Positions 24,346 through 36,319 of a DNA stretch of 64,000 bases are shown piece after piece. Source of the DNA: Fasciolopsis buskii. Lineage: Eukaryota; Platyhelminthes; Trematoda; Plagiorchiida; Fasciolidae. Below the pieces are notes generated by a model. It did no database searches, had not been told where the DNA came from, and saw only the letters and a program-made list of their open reading frames with translations. Numbering within the stretch: the stretch's first letter is position 1; every line of letters starts with the position of its first letter. The stretch lies in assembly GCA_008360955.1 (NCBI GenBank), contig LUCM01005623.1, positions 58,173 through 122,172 of the forward strand. Reading direction: 5' to 3'. Position numbers and translations under genes: made by a program.

Positions 24346-26640
24346 GAAACAGAACGTGCGAGAAATGAAACAAAAAACGATCAATTTCAAGTGGAAGGAA
24401 TTCTTTCCATCATATTGAACAACTTAGATCACCGTGTTTGTGTGATGAAAATTGTGCTGCATGGAAAGAAGGAACAAAGAGACAGCGTTCAAAAAGTCAA
24501 CCTCGAATAACATTCAGTGGCCGACTAGGGTATGATGATGAGTTAGGGACATGAAGCCGAGAAGACATCGAAAGCGCATCATAATGGGAATGATCACGAA
24601 GAAACAAGTAAAATTTTGATAAAAATCGAGACTAATCAAAAAGTGCATGTTTGGAAAACGTGTTTCTCCACTAAGCAAGCTTGATAAATCTGGCCATCAA
24701 AATAATCAAACGAGTTCCTGAATGGCGAGTCACTGTTGGATGAATAATTGAAAAAGGCATCAAATAAATTTGAGCAACTCAAATTGTGAAGACGACTAAC
24801 CAAAATAGAGGCGTAAGTTTATGGTAAACGGACGAGGGGAACAAAAATGTTCCCAACTCGTGATCTTTCACATACGGAGAACAAGCGAAAATAATCAGTC
24901 TAAAACGCTGGTAAACGGTAACAAACAGGAATCAAACATCGATCCGAAACAATTCACAATTGCAGAGAACAATCCGCATGATCCAATCCTTAAAACATCA
25001 TCTCGCTGAACGACAGGTGAATTTATCGACAATTCTTGCAAACAATGACCAACTCGGAATAAGGGATATGAATGTGACAGGGGAAAATCTCTAATTTCGG
25101 TTTTATTAACAAGCTGTTAGTCATCCAGTAAAGATTTGCATCGCATTGGACCAGAAACCTGGTTTGAAGTGAGCACCAAAACTGCATGGTTCAATTTAGT
25201 GTGCAAAAGACAACAAGCTGAAGATGTAAGGATTCTATTTCGCCTTCTCACGTATTGCCTGTGAGCAGCCCATTTCACTCCCAGAATATATATATATATA
25301 AGTATCTACTGAATACGCGCTAAACTCTCGTGGTCTCCGGTCATTCCATTAACCTTCCGTTTTTCCTGCCGGAAAATTGAATCGATTGCAAGATGCAAAC
25401 TGTAACGATGTGATAATAAGGTGTGGTCGGATCAACATGTGCACAACGAAATGTGAACGTTAATATCGGAAACCTGGATGAAGAACTGAAGCGATCGCTG
25501 ATCTGTAACAATCCATGCTAACTTCTTAATTTAAGCAAAATGTGGAACAATCGATGATGGTAAACTTAATTTCACACAGATTTACGGGGCAAATCAAAGA
25601 GAACAAGATCGCAGATTGTAAACAACCGATGGAGGATACACAAAGATCTACCGATCGCGAAAACACGGAGCAAACATACTCATTAAGGCTGTCAAGTCTT
25701 AGTACGGCAGGTCATTTTTACGAATTATCATCGTTCAGTAATATATACACATTGCTATCTGGAAAACATCCAAGACGATTACTTGCGCGTAACTTGTAAC
25801 AGAAGGAAAACCCTTTATTGAAGTAGGCAATAAATTTAGCAGCAAATAACATTGATCAAGTAACTAGTACTAGGAACTGCATTTATTGATTTTTAACAAC
25901 TGTATACGTCTATTAGCAATTATTTAAATTGCCCAGTTAAAACCATAAGTAATTTAGTGTGTGGCAACATCGAGCTATGAAGATCTACAAAACAACGGGG
26001 ATTCCTGTTGATCCTACACCTAAGATTTGATTTAGCTCTGAGCCCCGTATCACATCGCTTGGATGAGCTGACCTGAGAAGCGTAATAAGTACAGAGAACA
26101 AATATAAAATTGACTTCAAATTCAGAAACTGGTTCTCCACTTGCGCTGTTCTGGGTAATATATACTCGTCTAAAGCGCTCGTCGCAACGTCATCATAGTT
26201 CATAAAACATCAGCCTGAACAAAAAAACCCAAATCACCTTTTACGTCCTCCATGCCAAACAAAGGGTTAGCAGGCGACGTTTGAAATAAGAGGTCCGTAA
26301 TATTAAGACGGAGTTTTCGTACTGCCCGAGGAGCACGTGATAAGAAACATCTCCAGAATGGAACAGGGGTCACAGATAAAAACACTACAAAGCCATGCTT
26401 CTTCCCAGAGGTGATCATTTAAAATGTCAGTTTTCAGCATTCTTACAGGTTAACAAAGAGAGACCAATACTCCCGACCAAACCATAGCTGTTGGTTACAA
26501 CAGCACAATCGGGCTATCTGGGTCTAAAATTTGATCCGAAGGGAAAACGCTCGCCAACTTTTGAGTAGGAAAATCTCTTTGAAAAGACATGGAGATGAAA
26601 AACTCGTAAAACTTGTCTTGTGATTTTTAGGGAGCATGGA
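24340..26640. other. no supported gene (upstream flank or 5' intron of phosphofructokinase)
   Basis: AT-rich sequence with only short frames and an (AT)n run at 25,286-25,300. A minus-strand frame at 26,418-26,200 is open for 72 codons but unrecognised. No TATA or initiator arrangement could be tied to a transcript. Confidence 0.5.
25286..25300. repeat. short (AT)n run
   Basis: About seven AT units. Confidence 0.85.
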
Positions 26641-26646
26641 TTTACG

Positions 26647-26648
<2 letters not shown>

Positions 26649-26694
<46 letters not shown>
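26649..26694. repeat. (AT)23 microsatellite
   Basis: The longest AT run in the window, about 70 bases beyond the 3' end of the minus-strand RTE remnant at 26.75-28.2 kb. Confidence 0.97.
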
Positions 26695-26697
<3 letters not shown>

Positions 26698-26749
26698 TAT
26701 ATATAATGGAAAAGAATACAGGAAGAACCTGAATGTAGTATAAAGCAAT

Positions 26750-28200
26750 TAGTTTGGTCAGAGCTTCACTACCAACACCCAACGCACGACGACGTACTTC
26801 GTCGGCAGTCACAGGGTGTTCTAACCGGACCCGAGCATTGTTTCGAAGACATCGGTGGACCGGCAGCCTCAAAGCGGACACGCCAGGGTCTGGTAACCGC
26901 AAAGAACACTGAGGACCGTGGCTCTAAACACCCTGTGCTTGAGGGAAAGTTGGGAGTCACGGTGGCGTCACAGAATCGCAGCTTTGCGAAATTTCTTTAG
27001 CTGTTTCTACAGGTGATTTGACCTTTTTAGCACCATCGCTAATTGGAATCAAGCTCCCAATTTACTTGGAGCAATTGACAACATCCAACTGATCAAAGGA
27101 TGGGTGCAGGCGCAGTCACCTGATACCCTTGAAGAAGCACCTTGTACTTCAAAAGTACAAAGCGGCGGTGGTCGGGTGGATCAAGCGCCTGTCACCAAAG
27201 TGGTACGAAGTTCGAATTTCGCATCCCGCGGCCATTTTGGTGGTGGATGATGGTTCACTCTCACCCGGCTTGTTACCACACATATCCTGGTGGAATCTCA
27301 CGTGGATCCATGCCACTCCAAGTTTGAGGGTTAGTTCTTCCTCTCTCCCCGTGGAAGGAGCTATGGGGCGTCTCCCCTCCATTGCATTGAATCAATGAAG
27401 GATGTCATGACAGAAACATACTGCATCAGGACATCTCAATGGCGAAGTGACTCAAAACGTCCTCGGTTGCCTGTACATTGTCGCTCAGCAAGGCGATATC
27501 ATCGGTATATTAATTCAAAACCGTTACCTGAGAGGATTTTAACTCCATTATCCGATAGATCAAATGAAGCATTCTATGGTACACAGTGACAAAGTTGGAA
27601 AGAAATGGGTATACAGAGGAACCTGTTCTTGCTCCCCTGGAGACGAAGAAAGATGGCAAATGTTGATCATAAACCTTAACGAGAACTGAAATATGACGAT
27701 GTAACTATGTGAGGACCCACAAACACTCCTCGTATACACCCTCCATAGCAAGCAGCACCAGTGTGCAGTCCAGCTGATGGGGCCGGAGGCGAAACAGACG
27801 TCTAACAACCGTCGGAGAGATTTGATTAACGCACCCACGACCGAGATGACGACCATCCTACTCCTCGCGGATTCGTCCTTCATGCGTGCTTTCCTGTCTG
27901 TCAAAAATGACTGAGGCCGCAATCTCTAAGGCTATAGGGATAAGGTCCATACCACCGTATCTATTGCGAGAGCTCTTTCTGAAAATGAGAAGAACAGTCG
28001 AATCAACTCATGAAAGGAATACCTGCTCCGAAGACCTAACCCACGAGAACAAAACTTGGAGACCTCTGATAAGCTGCGTTCCATCATCTCCAAGTAGAAC
28101 TGGCGGAAGGCCACCGGAGACCGCAGCTTTGTGACGCTGTTGTAGGATCTGACGCTGAATTCCAGCTAAACTGTGCATTACGATGCTCTTCCAGTTTTAC
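26750..28200 (-). mobile_element. RTE-type LINE remnant (RT), copy D, split by a SINE
   Basis: Minus-strand broken frames give GLPPVLLGDDGTQLIRGLQV, SRNRYG, DLIPIALEIAASVIFDRQES, GRGCVNQIS, YEECLWVL, FDLSDNGVKILSGNGFE, DIALLSDNVQATEDVLSHF, then after the SINE (27,160-27,395) YQVTAPAP-like sequence, and at the 3' end VHRCLRNNARV and EVRRRALGVGSEALTKLI. This matches an RTE reverse transcriptase to its C-terminal region with loss of the palm middle. Motif C appears altered (IPMIS for IDYADD-IA). Dead copy outside the known extent of the phosphofructokinase gene. Confidence 0.8.
27160..27395 (+). mobile_element. SINE-1 family copy inserted in RTE remnant
   Basis: The head GGCGGTGGTCGGGTGGATCA, CTGTCACCAAA and GAAGTTCGAATTTCGC match the 12.5 kb SINE, and the body shares ACTCCAAGTTTGAGGGT with the 8.2 kb copy. 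It interrupts an RTE reading frame on the other strand precisely within the APSKCK region, so it arrived after the RTE copy. Target-site duplication could not be defined by eye. Confidence 0.7.
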
Positions 28201-29620
28201 GAAATGCCTTTGTCGACTATGAACAGGCGGACAATCAGTTTTACATGTTATTTTCGCCATGCCCAATAACTTCTAAATGGTGGCTCGAATCAGATGAACA
28301 TCTGCTTCACTTCTGAATTAGAGGCAAACTCCTTAAGAGGAATGGATCACTTTGTTCTCACAGACGAACTGGCCCTGTGACTGGCTCTACCGATAAAATA
28401 CAGGTGCCGGCGATGGTGATAAATTCAGAAATATTCTTAAAAATCTAGTACTTGGTAGGTATAAAGAAACATCAGCAAATACCAAGAATTTACTTACAGG
28501 TTTTTCTTATTATATTTGTTCGTAGAATGTAATAAACTCAGTTAGATATGGATGACCTTGGTTGTCTAGGTAAACGTTTTTGAACACGGGGAACCCAACC
28601 GGAGCATGAAAGTTCCATAAACGCTTTTTAAAGGGTCTCAGGATTTATCCCAGTTAAAAGTCGTAAATGATAACAAACCTGCTCGTCCAACAAAAGTACT
28701 AATTTTGTCCAGTATTCCACCCATCAAGTTTATTTATTTATTCAGGCTGAAGGTAAATATTTTTAACTGGGTATTTTACTTTGTCCGGGGTCCAATACTC
28801 ATGGTTGATTGCGAACAGAAAAATGTTCATTTAGGAAGGATCTTGATTTACATTGAAATGCACATTGCGTCAAAATCATTTAAGCATACTGGATTAATCC
28901 CTTACATTGTCACCGAGAAAGACTAAAATCTGATGCCACAATGTCGAGAATAATGAACTGATTTCAGAACACTGGTCGATTTAAAATTTTGTTAAAACAT
29001 TTCCAATGTTTAACCTAAAAAAGGCTGCTATTTACATTATATTAAACGAATAAATTATGCCAACAACATTTTTGGTGGAGGAAATCGAGCATAGCTGAAA
29101 GCGATCACAAATTTACTTAAGTTCATGTTAAATTCCTAAGACAGGAATATTGTTTTCCAACCCTGACGGAGATTAGTATCGCTATTCCATGCATCACCGT
29201 CTTGAATAGTATTTCAACCCTCCATGTTTCACCAAATATGTAGTATGGATTAATTGTACAACAAAACAGGACATCCAGTTGTTCTGATCAATAGTAGGGA
29301 ATGCTGAAAACCTCAATCTAAGAAATCGTGATAACATTTGGTGACCTGAAAAACACAAAGTGAGCAAATTCTTCGGAAAAATTATCCCGCTTTCTTATTC
29401 CCGTCTACATTGTTCGTCCTTATCAATGACTCAAAAGAGAATGCACTCCAGATAGGGGAAACTTGTCGCTGTAGTGACGGTGATATTCCCTTCATTCTAA
29501 GAAGGTATCCAATATAAAAAAGCGACAATGTCCCCGAAAGATCCCTTTTTCATTTTATCAGCATTTGGTAAACATGTTTTCATGAAATAATTCACAATGT
29601 GAAATCATCGCTCAACTCAC
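28200..29620. other. no supported gene
   Basis: Short frames only. 28,705-28,926 (plus) is open for 73 codons but has no family signal. Confidence 0.5.
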
Positions 29621-29735
29621 CGTAAAGAAACCATGGAAGCACTGTACAGCTGTTTCATCCTTGTTAGGAATCATCAGCAGTGCATATCCACCGCGCCCGA
29701 ACTGGGACGCGAACCCGGGACGAAAAACATGTTTT
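29620..29735 (-). mobile_element. SINE-2 family copy
   Basis: The minus strand carries CCCGGGTTCGCGTCCC (B box) then the family body with ATGATTCCTAACAAGGATG and AACAGCTGTACAGTGC. About 90 percent like the 8,975-9,110 copy by eye over roughly 100 bases; head region lost or diverged. Confidence 0.7.
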
Positions 29736-30374
29736 CCTCATAAATGTGGCTTTCATTCAATCCGACGTTTGTTGGGTAAAAGTACACTTGAGTGGAGGGT
29801 ATGCTTCATAGATCTTAACCCGGCCGAATCTTGATTCTATCCAAACTTTGTTTCGTGTCGTGGTCTCACAATAAGTAGAGGTACCTAACCAGCAGACACT
29901 GACTTAGAAATTGTAACGCCTTTCGCAGTATGAAGTAAAACAATCTCATTTTGGAGGCGCTGGAAGCAAATCGAAATGACCAAAAAACTACCGAAGGATA
30001 GTTGCGGGCTGCTTGATTACCACATTGATGTTGGATTCCTGGCAACACACGCGCCAAGTTGTTGTGATCTAATCTCTCTGTGATCTTCCTAACAAGCAGG
30101 TGATTTGTTCTGGGTGGCCATATACATGCAGTGGCTGAAATGGAATATCGACTGAATTCCTAGCCTATTTGCTCTCCAGATAACTCCAAAGCTCGTGGCT
30201 TATAATTGAAAAGATTTGGCAGTTTTGGGTGGATAAAAGGAATACAAATTCAAGTATTTTCTTCCCTATGCTATTGCCTACCGCAGCGGAGTTTGTTAAT
30301 ATAACACTTGTTGTATGAATTGCGTCAAAGACCCGTACATTGAATGTTACAACTTCTGGTAAAATCCGAGAGAA

Positions 30375-30715
30375 ATGCACTGGGCGGTCCAAGCGATTCG
30401 CAACAGGTTGCATCGTGGGAGCAATTCAGTCATAATTTATTTATCTGCACACGAAACTAGGTCAACTAGGCGGCCCCGATAGGAGCTTAGCATTCAAATC
30501 TTACACCAAATTGTGTGTAAACGAGAGTCGGCGGGTCGAGCAGTTTTGATCTTTTGGACAGACCAACAGTCCGCAATTCAACTTTTGCAAAATAAACTTA
30601 TAGGACAGAGACGAAGCGCACATTGATTGACCAAACGCATCAGGTTTTAGTTATCGAAAGCGATTCAACGAATTCAGGCGGCTGAATATCTTTACATGGA
30701 AACCGATCTCCTCGA
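30375..30715 (-). repeat. inverted repeat, left arm
   Basis: Reverse complement of 32,015-32,302 at about 75-80 percent by eye, with long shared blocks such as AAGTTTATTTTGCAAAAGTTG and GTTGACCTAGTTTCGTGTGC. A 14-base insertion near 30,675 distinguishes this arm. Neither arm carries terminal motifs that I can assign to a transposon superfamily. Confidence 0.8.
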
Positions 30716-31469
30716 AAGTGCTTGGTCAATCTGAACATGTATACTTCTGCTGTGCTGAGTCATTGAGTTGTTTATCGCCATCCGGTGGGACCGGAGACGC
30801 AGTGATGCACATTCAACAACGAACTAAAAAGGCGACAAATTGGCGAGAGAGGTCTCTCTTCTAATTTTAGATATCTGTGAGGTTTCACCATTTTCGTTAT
30901 GATTGTATACCTGGGTCTCAACTAGAACTGGATTTGTATGTAGACTCATAAGTCGTCAGGACTTCCTCCGACTGAGACGCTGATAAAGAATGATACGATG
31001 TCTGACGCGAACAATCGCTTATTGTTAAAAAAGCCCCGCATTAAAGGTGTTGACTCATTTGTTAGCGGCAAACGTGTCCATTCATATCGCAACGCATTCA
31101 GCCGTCGAATCAGGCTACCTACCGGTCAAGCTGTCCAACACGGACTTTGGCCTGAGGCAACAGAACCCCTAAGCCTGACTGGATCAGAAAACGGTATGCG
31201 AGGCTGTTGCTTTGCAATTTCGAAATAGCCTGCGAAGAAGGGAGGAAGAAATCAGATTTTACAAGCTACATTCAAATTTCCTCTTGATAAGTTGAGTTTA
31301 GAGAAATATGGTAAAAGTACAAATGCTAACAGCAACTTCATGCAGCTTGGATGGAGCAATCAGTAAACCGTACGTACCAGCAGCAATAGCTTCCATCAAT
31401 TTGATGGCTGAATTGAAGTACCATCTCGAAGATGACCGAAATTCAGCAAGATTCATCGCGCGACTCCCA

Positions 31470-32009
31470 TAACACTTTTCGTGATGAATTCAAAGTGATA
31501 GATAATCGCATGATGCGTGAATTTTTATATCCATCTCTCACAAAGTTGATTTGGCGAGTCCGTGGTTTTGCACATCACGAATATTCGGGATACTTCGAGC
31601 GAAAAGCTCGAAAGCCAAGTATAGCGTCCACAGTCGATATTCGGCCGGGAATGCTTCACGTGTAGTCATGCCCAAGCGGCTACTAAATCATTAAGTGCAC
31701 TGGTTAGGCTTATTCCATGCCCGATGAAACCGTGGTCGAAACTGGCTTTAAGTAGAACAGATACACGCGCCTCGGCTCCAACAAACCAACCTAATGTCCT
31801 CGAGGCCACATGCTACTACAGTAAATGACCGAATGCTGATTATTTCGCGGAATGTTGTTCTTTAGCCCAAACATACGTTTCATCGTTTCGAACCAGTAGA
31901 GTAAATCGCCGCCAATAACGGACGTCAGTTTTCCAGTTACGAATTCGGAGGTTGTATTCAACGGCAATCCAACATGAAGATCATAATCTAGTTCGGCTTG
32001 ACGAAACAT
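31470..32009 (-). pseudogene. unassigned protein-like frames inside the inverted repeat
   Basis: On the minus strand three consecutive open blocks follow each other with single stops or shifts: residues from MFRQAELDYDLHVGLP through GGDLLYWFETMKRMFG (32,009-31,794), then GWFVGAEARVSVLLKASFD through ALNDLVAAWA (about 31,790-31,668), then TTREAFPAEYRLWTLYLAFE through NHGLAKSTL (31,666-31,540). The amino-acid texture looks like a degraded real protein. I do not recognise the family; a transposase of the surrounding inverted repeat and a captured host gene are both possible. The plus strand is also open over 31,432-31,665, which weakens the case. Confidence 0.35.
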
Positions 32010-32014
32010 TTTTG

Positions 32015-32302
32015 TGTGAATTGGTTAACATGTAAGGGTATTCGTTGAATAGCATTCGAAAACTAAAACCTAATGCATTTGATCAAACAATATGCGCTTT
32101 ATCTTTATCCATTAAGTTTATTTTGCAAAAGTTGAATCGTGAATTGTTGGCTTGTCCAACACACGGTTTGGCGTGAAATTTGAATCTTTAACTGTCATCG
32201 GGACTGCCCAGTTGACCTAGTTTCGTGTGCAGATAGATGAACCATGACTGAATTGTTCCCACGATACAAGGTGTTGCGAATTATTTGAAACATCCGGTAA
32301 GA
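32015..32302 (+). repeat. inverted repeat, right arm
   Basis: Partner of 30,375-30,715; the arms enclose 1.3 kb. Shared blocks run from TTCGTTGAAT at the inner end to TGTTGCGAAT at the outer end. Confidence 0.8.
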
Positions 32303-35300
32303 ATGCACATGATATAGTAGTAGGGCCAACTAGGATCCATGCGACGGAGAATTTCGCGACCGTCCTCGTTAGAGTTTAGAAAAGTACCTTTGCAGTTTAT
32401 GTCTTAAATGACACGAAAATTCACTATCGATAAGATTAGGCTTTAAGAGAAAGAGTTTTACGGTTAGACTATCTGTCGCTATTTATCTTCAAAATATCCG
32501 TATCATCAGATAGATATCTGTATAATTATCCTACATATTGGACCGTACCTGGAGCCAACGGGCACACGAACCACAAGGAATCGAGTGAAGTGATCGTGCG
32601 AAAGATGACAGAATCATGCAACCGGTCATTTGTGCCGGTTGAGCTAGGAGGAGAATTCAGCTGCTGCTAACTTGTTGAGTCCCCACTGGATATTCTCTGT
32701 ACTTGGTTGTTTAATTTCCTTACTGAATATCATTTTGTTCGGCTAACTTGATCACAAAGACCTAGTTTGAAATAGCTATGCGAGGAAGACAAAAGTTGGT
32801 CTCAATCATCACCACCAAACTCCAGATAACAAGACTGATTTTCTGCTAGTTTGCAGGGAGTGATTAGTTTTATAAGATCCCAGTTTTAACCGCATTCATT
32901 AGGTACTTCAGAATCCACGTTGAAGCTAAATTTTTCAACTAGACGACTAGGTTCAAACCCAAAAATTCCCAAAAAGCTGCATAACTGTCATACAATCTGA
33001 AGTACACCTACTTATACTCTTTAAGACGCATCCGATTCGCTTGAGATAATATATTCAACCCTGAAAGCATTGCCGCAACAGTTAGATTCATTGTTTATAA
33101 CATGAATGGTAGAATTTGTTCATGATTTTCTTCCGTTGGGCAAGTTATTGTACCCGATAGGTTAGAGGAATGTCATGTACCAGCCTTCATTCTGAAATGT
33201 AGCGTTCAGATTCAACTAAGCATGGCCATCTTACTAACTGGTAAGTACTTTCTGTTTTCATCTCGAAACCCTAGACAACGGATAAGGCGCGCGACTGAAA
33301 GTTAGTTGGGATATTTAGTTTGTCACTAGACAGATCAAGCAAAGTCTCTGCACGCATGTGATTATTGAGCAAAGCGAGCAGGAAGTAAGGTCTGATGGGG
33401 ATGGAAAACATGGAAACATTGGCTATCAAGATGAAGAGATTACTCCGATGAACTTACTTTTTTTCAGGACCGTCACGATTGTTTGAGGATAAACTTTCCG
33501 TGAGTAAATTACCATTATGCTTAGGCAAAGTGAACTTTACTTGTGAAAAATTCATCCTAGTAGGTACGTTCCAAGGGGGACAACGTATCGGCGTAAATCG
33601 CCTCACCTGAACGGATGTCCTTTTCAAATTATTCCCTCGAGTGGGTAAACATCGATCGGCAATGATTAAAATCAATAGTGGCGCATTCAAACGTAGCCTG
33701 CAGCTGCTGTTGACCATTTTGTGCAAATCATAAGAAGATCAGTGAAACGTGCAGAATAAGCGGTGCACAACAAGTGCATAAGAACGGATTATCATTTTAT
33801 CCACGAAAAAGAGGTAATTCAAAAGCTATCGGCTGTCGTCCGGCAGAGGGTGAAACCGTGTTTCACAAGCAAGGAATTTTGTGATACAACGTGGAAGACC
33901 AGTCTATCTCCGTAACACAATATCACAATGGCGAGTGATAAAGCTTCAGAATTTTGTCTATTCCCTAATGCTTTGAGTCAACATCCAGTCTCTATAGATG
34001 CAATATGGAGACATTGCACCAGTCACGCACCATATTCTTCCATGGCAAAACGGAAAATTTCATTCGACGAACGGCAAAGTGCCCAACAAACTCAACCACT
34101 GCATTACTACGGAACAGTCACATTGCACATGAGAATTCACCAAACAAGGGTTACTGCTGTTGTTGCAACCCTCCACAATTACGTTTGGGTTTGGTTTGGC
34201 ATTTCGCAGCACCATAGATGAAATACATTGAGAAGCTGAAGAATCAAACAATAAGGGGATAGAAACTTCGAGAGGAATCTAATCAAACGGGTAAGATGCA
34301 TTAACAAAGTTCAACAATGACCAAGGTATTTTGGCAAAGCATAAAGTTTTGTAACCAATGTTCTACATTTTATCTGCAAAGGCACACGATCTTGAGGCAC
34401 GTGTACGGAACAAATTGTCCGTATGCATAACCAAGTAAAGCTCAAACACCGTTGTGGCCATTCACAATGATGCAAACTGTTTTTGTTTATTTTCCTGAAG
34501 CAATCGATATTTAGAACCCACAAGCATTTTCTTAACTATACGCTTGATGCATGAACACAGGAGAAATAACTTACTCAAAGGCACACTGCACTGCGAGGCG
34601 GCAACCACGAATAGTGTAGACATCCTAACGGACCGGGAGGAAAACAACTGTCATCAAGGTGATCGGCAAACTGAGTCTTTGAGGTGGCGGGCTTGCTACT
34701 TCCCAGCCTGGTTTAGAATACACATTGGGTAGTTGGACAGAACTTCTGTTTGGGACCCATCACAATCTCCCGAGAAACAGCTGCAGTCTTCTGGAGATAT
34801 GGTATTGCTGAATTTAAACCGAGATCTTTTCGATTACCCAGTATTTTTTTCTTGGCTTTTCCATAATGCATGCTGGCGCAGAATTACTATTTTTCAGGAC
34901 TGATAATACCAAGAACCTAAGCCCAGTTTGGCAAGGTACTTTCTCGGGACCACGTATGCGACCCGATTACTGATAACAGCCAACGAAACCCACCATGTCA
35001 TCCAGCCTATCGCCATGTGGTTAACCCTTACTTACTTTGACCTAGGGCTCGAGAAAAAATGACCGCGGGCAGCAGTGACGATGCTCGAGGATGTCATGCT
35101 TACTTCTAGTAATCATTCTCGTAGCAAAACGCCAGAAAAACCTAATGATAACACTGCTGGTGAATGTCTTTCCACCAAATGGGGTCGCAGCCAACTGTCG
35201 CCTTTTGAAACACTACATCTTATGAGGATCAGTGATGAAATAGATAAAATTCATCAAATATAAAACCGGCGGTTGCAGTCCTAGATAAGCAGGTCATTTC

Positions 35301-36310
35301 AGTGACCAACGGAGATCTGCTATTACCTGGTTTTCTAGCAAATTTGACATATTGGGCCGACATGTGGTTCTACACAGCTTCAGATTTCAAGATATTAACC
35401 ACCAACTCCATCCCCAGCAAGCAGTAGACTGTGAAGGCTGCTTCCATTCCATTTAATACTGCAGACATCTAGCAAAAGAATCGAGGCTTCTGGACTGAGG
35501 TTCAAATAGAAGTCTTGCAGTTATTCAGTCTATGACCTGAAAAGTATACAAACTGGAATATGGTCTGGAAACAACTTTCTTAGCCCTGCTGTCCTGCACA
35601 CTAGGTTCTGAGTAGTCCCTTTGAGACTACCTCATAATTTGGTTTGGGCAGCCGGCTAGCACATGTTTCTGAAGGAACCAAGAGTTAACTCATTTTTTAT
35701 CATTTTTCTTCGCCACGTATTCAGATTCGCGCAATATATAACAACTGTGGCAACCAAACACATTATCAATCTTTATTCTTCTTATGTAATACCTTCCTAC
35801 TCGTCGACACTCTTGGATCAAGGTTTTTATTTCCCAGGGCAAAGCTGCATGCTACTTGGAGCGTTCCTGGATTGCAAACAAGGGAAAGGTCACCAGTCAG
35901 GTGGTTAGCCCTGAACAGGACAGGCTCAAGCCTACCGAATAAGCGGCCGCCGACAAGCAGCCAGTGTCGAGGCGTGGTAAGGTTTCTCCAGGAAAGCGAT
36001 CTCCCTAAAAAAATATGATGAGCTCGCTGGTGGCACTGCGGGGTGGAGAATATGGTCCGCCAACTACATAAGGCCATTGATTTTTGTCGTGTTTCACTGA
36101 CCCGGCAAAGATTTCCGGAAGAGGCGTACGAATCGATCAACCGGCTGCCGGATTGTCTGGAATTATTGTGTTGCCTCGCAGAAAGCGCTGGGCCGCCCAA
36201 ATGCTGGAGTCGCATTCTTGAATAAAAAAGGCAAAATCTGAACCGGGCGACCAATTAGTACAACAGCCCACAACGCATACAACCTTGTACATGACTGGTC
36301 TTCGTACGAA
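32303..36310. other. no supported gene
   Basis: Scattered short frames. 35,766-36,254 is open for 162 codons on the minus strand and partly open on the plus strand (36,043-36,225); neither translation resembles a family I know, and it ends just before an RTE remnant. 33,928-34,221 is open in two overlapping plus frames without recognisable content. Confidence 0.45.
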
Positions 36311-36319
36311 CGTTTCCAT

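Noticed and set aside
24340..24600. Promoter of the phosphofructokinase gene
   Set aside because: The upstream sequence ends in a splice acceptor, so the transcription start lies elsewhere; no core promoter element can be assigned.
27149..27398. Open frames on both strands around 27.2 kb as a gene
   Set aside because: They coincide exactly with a SINE insertion.
34005..34217. Cysteine-rich small protein (CCCC run)
   Set aside because: Overlapping frames are equally open, there is no signal peptide or repeat of the Cys pattern, and no family resemblance.
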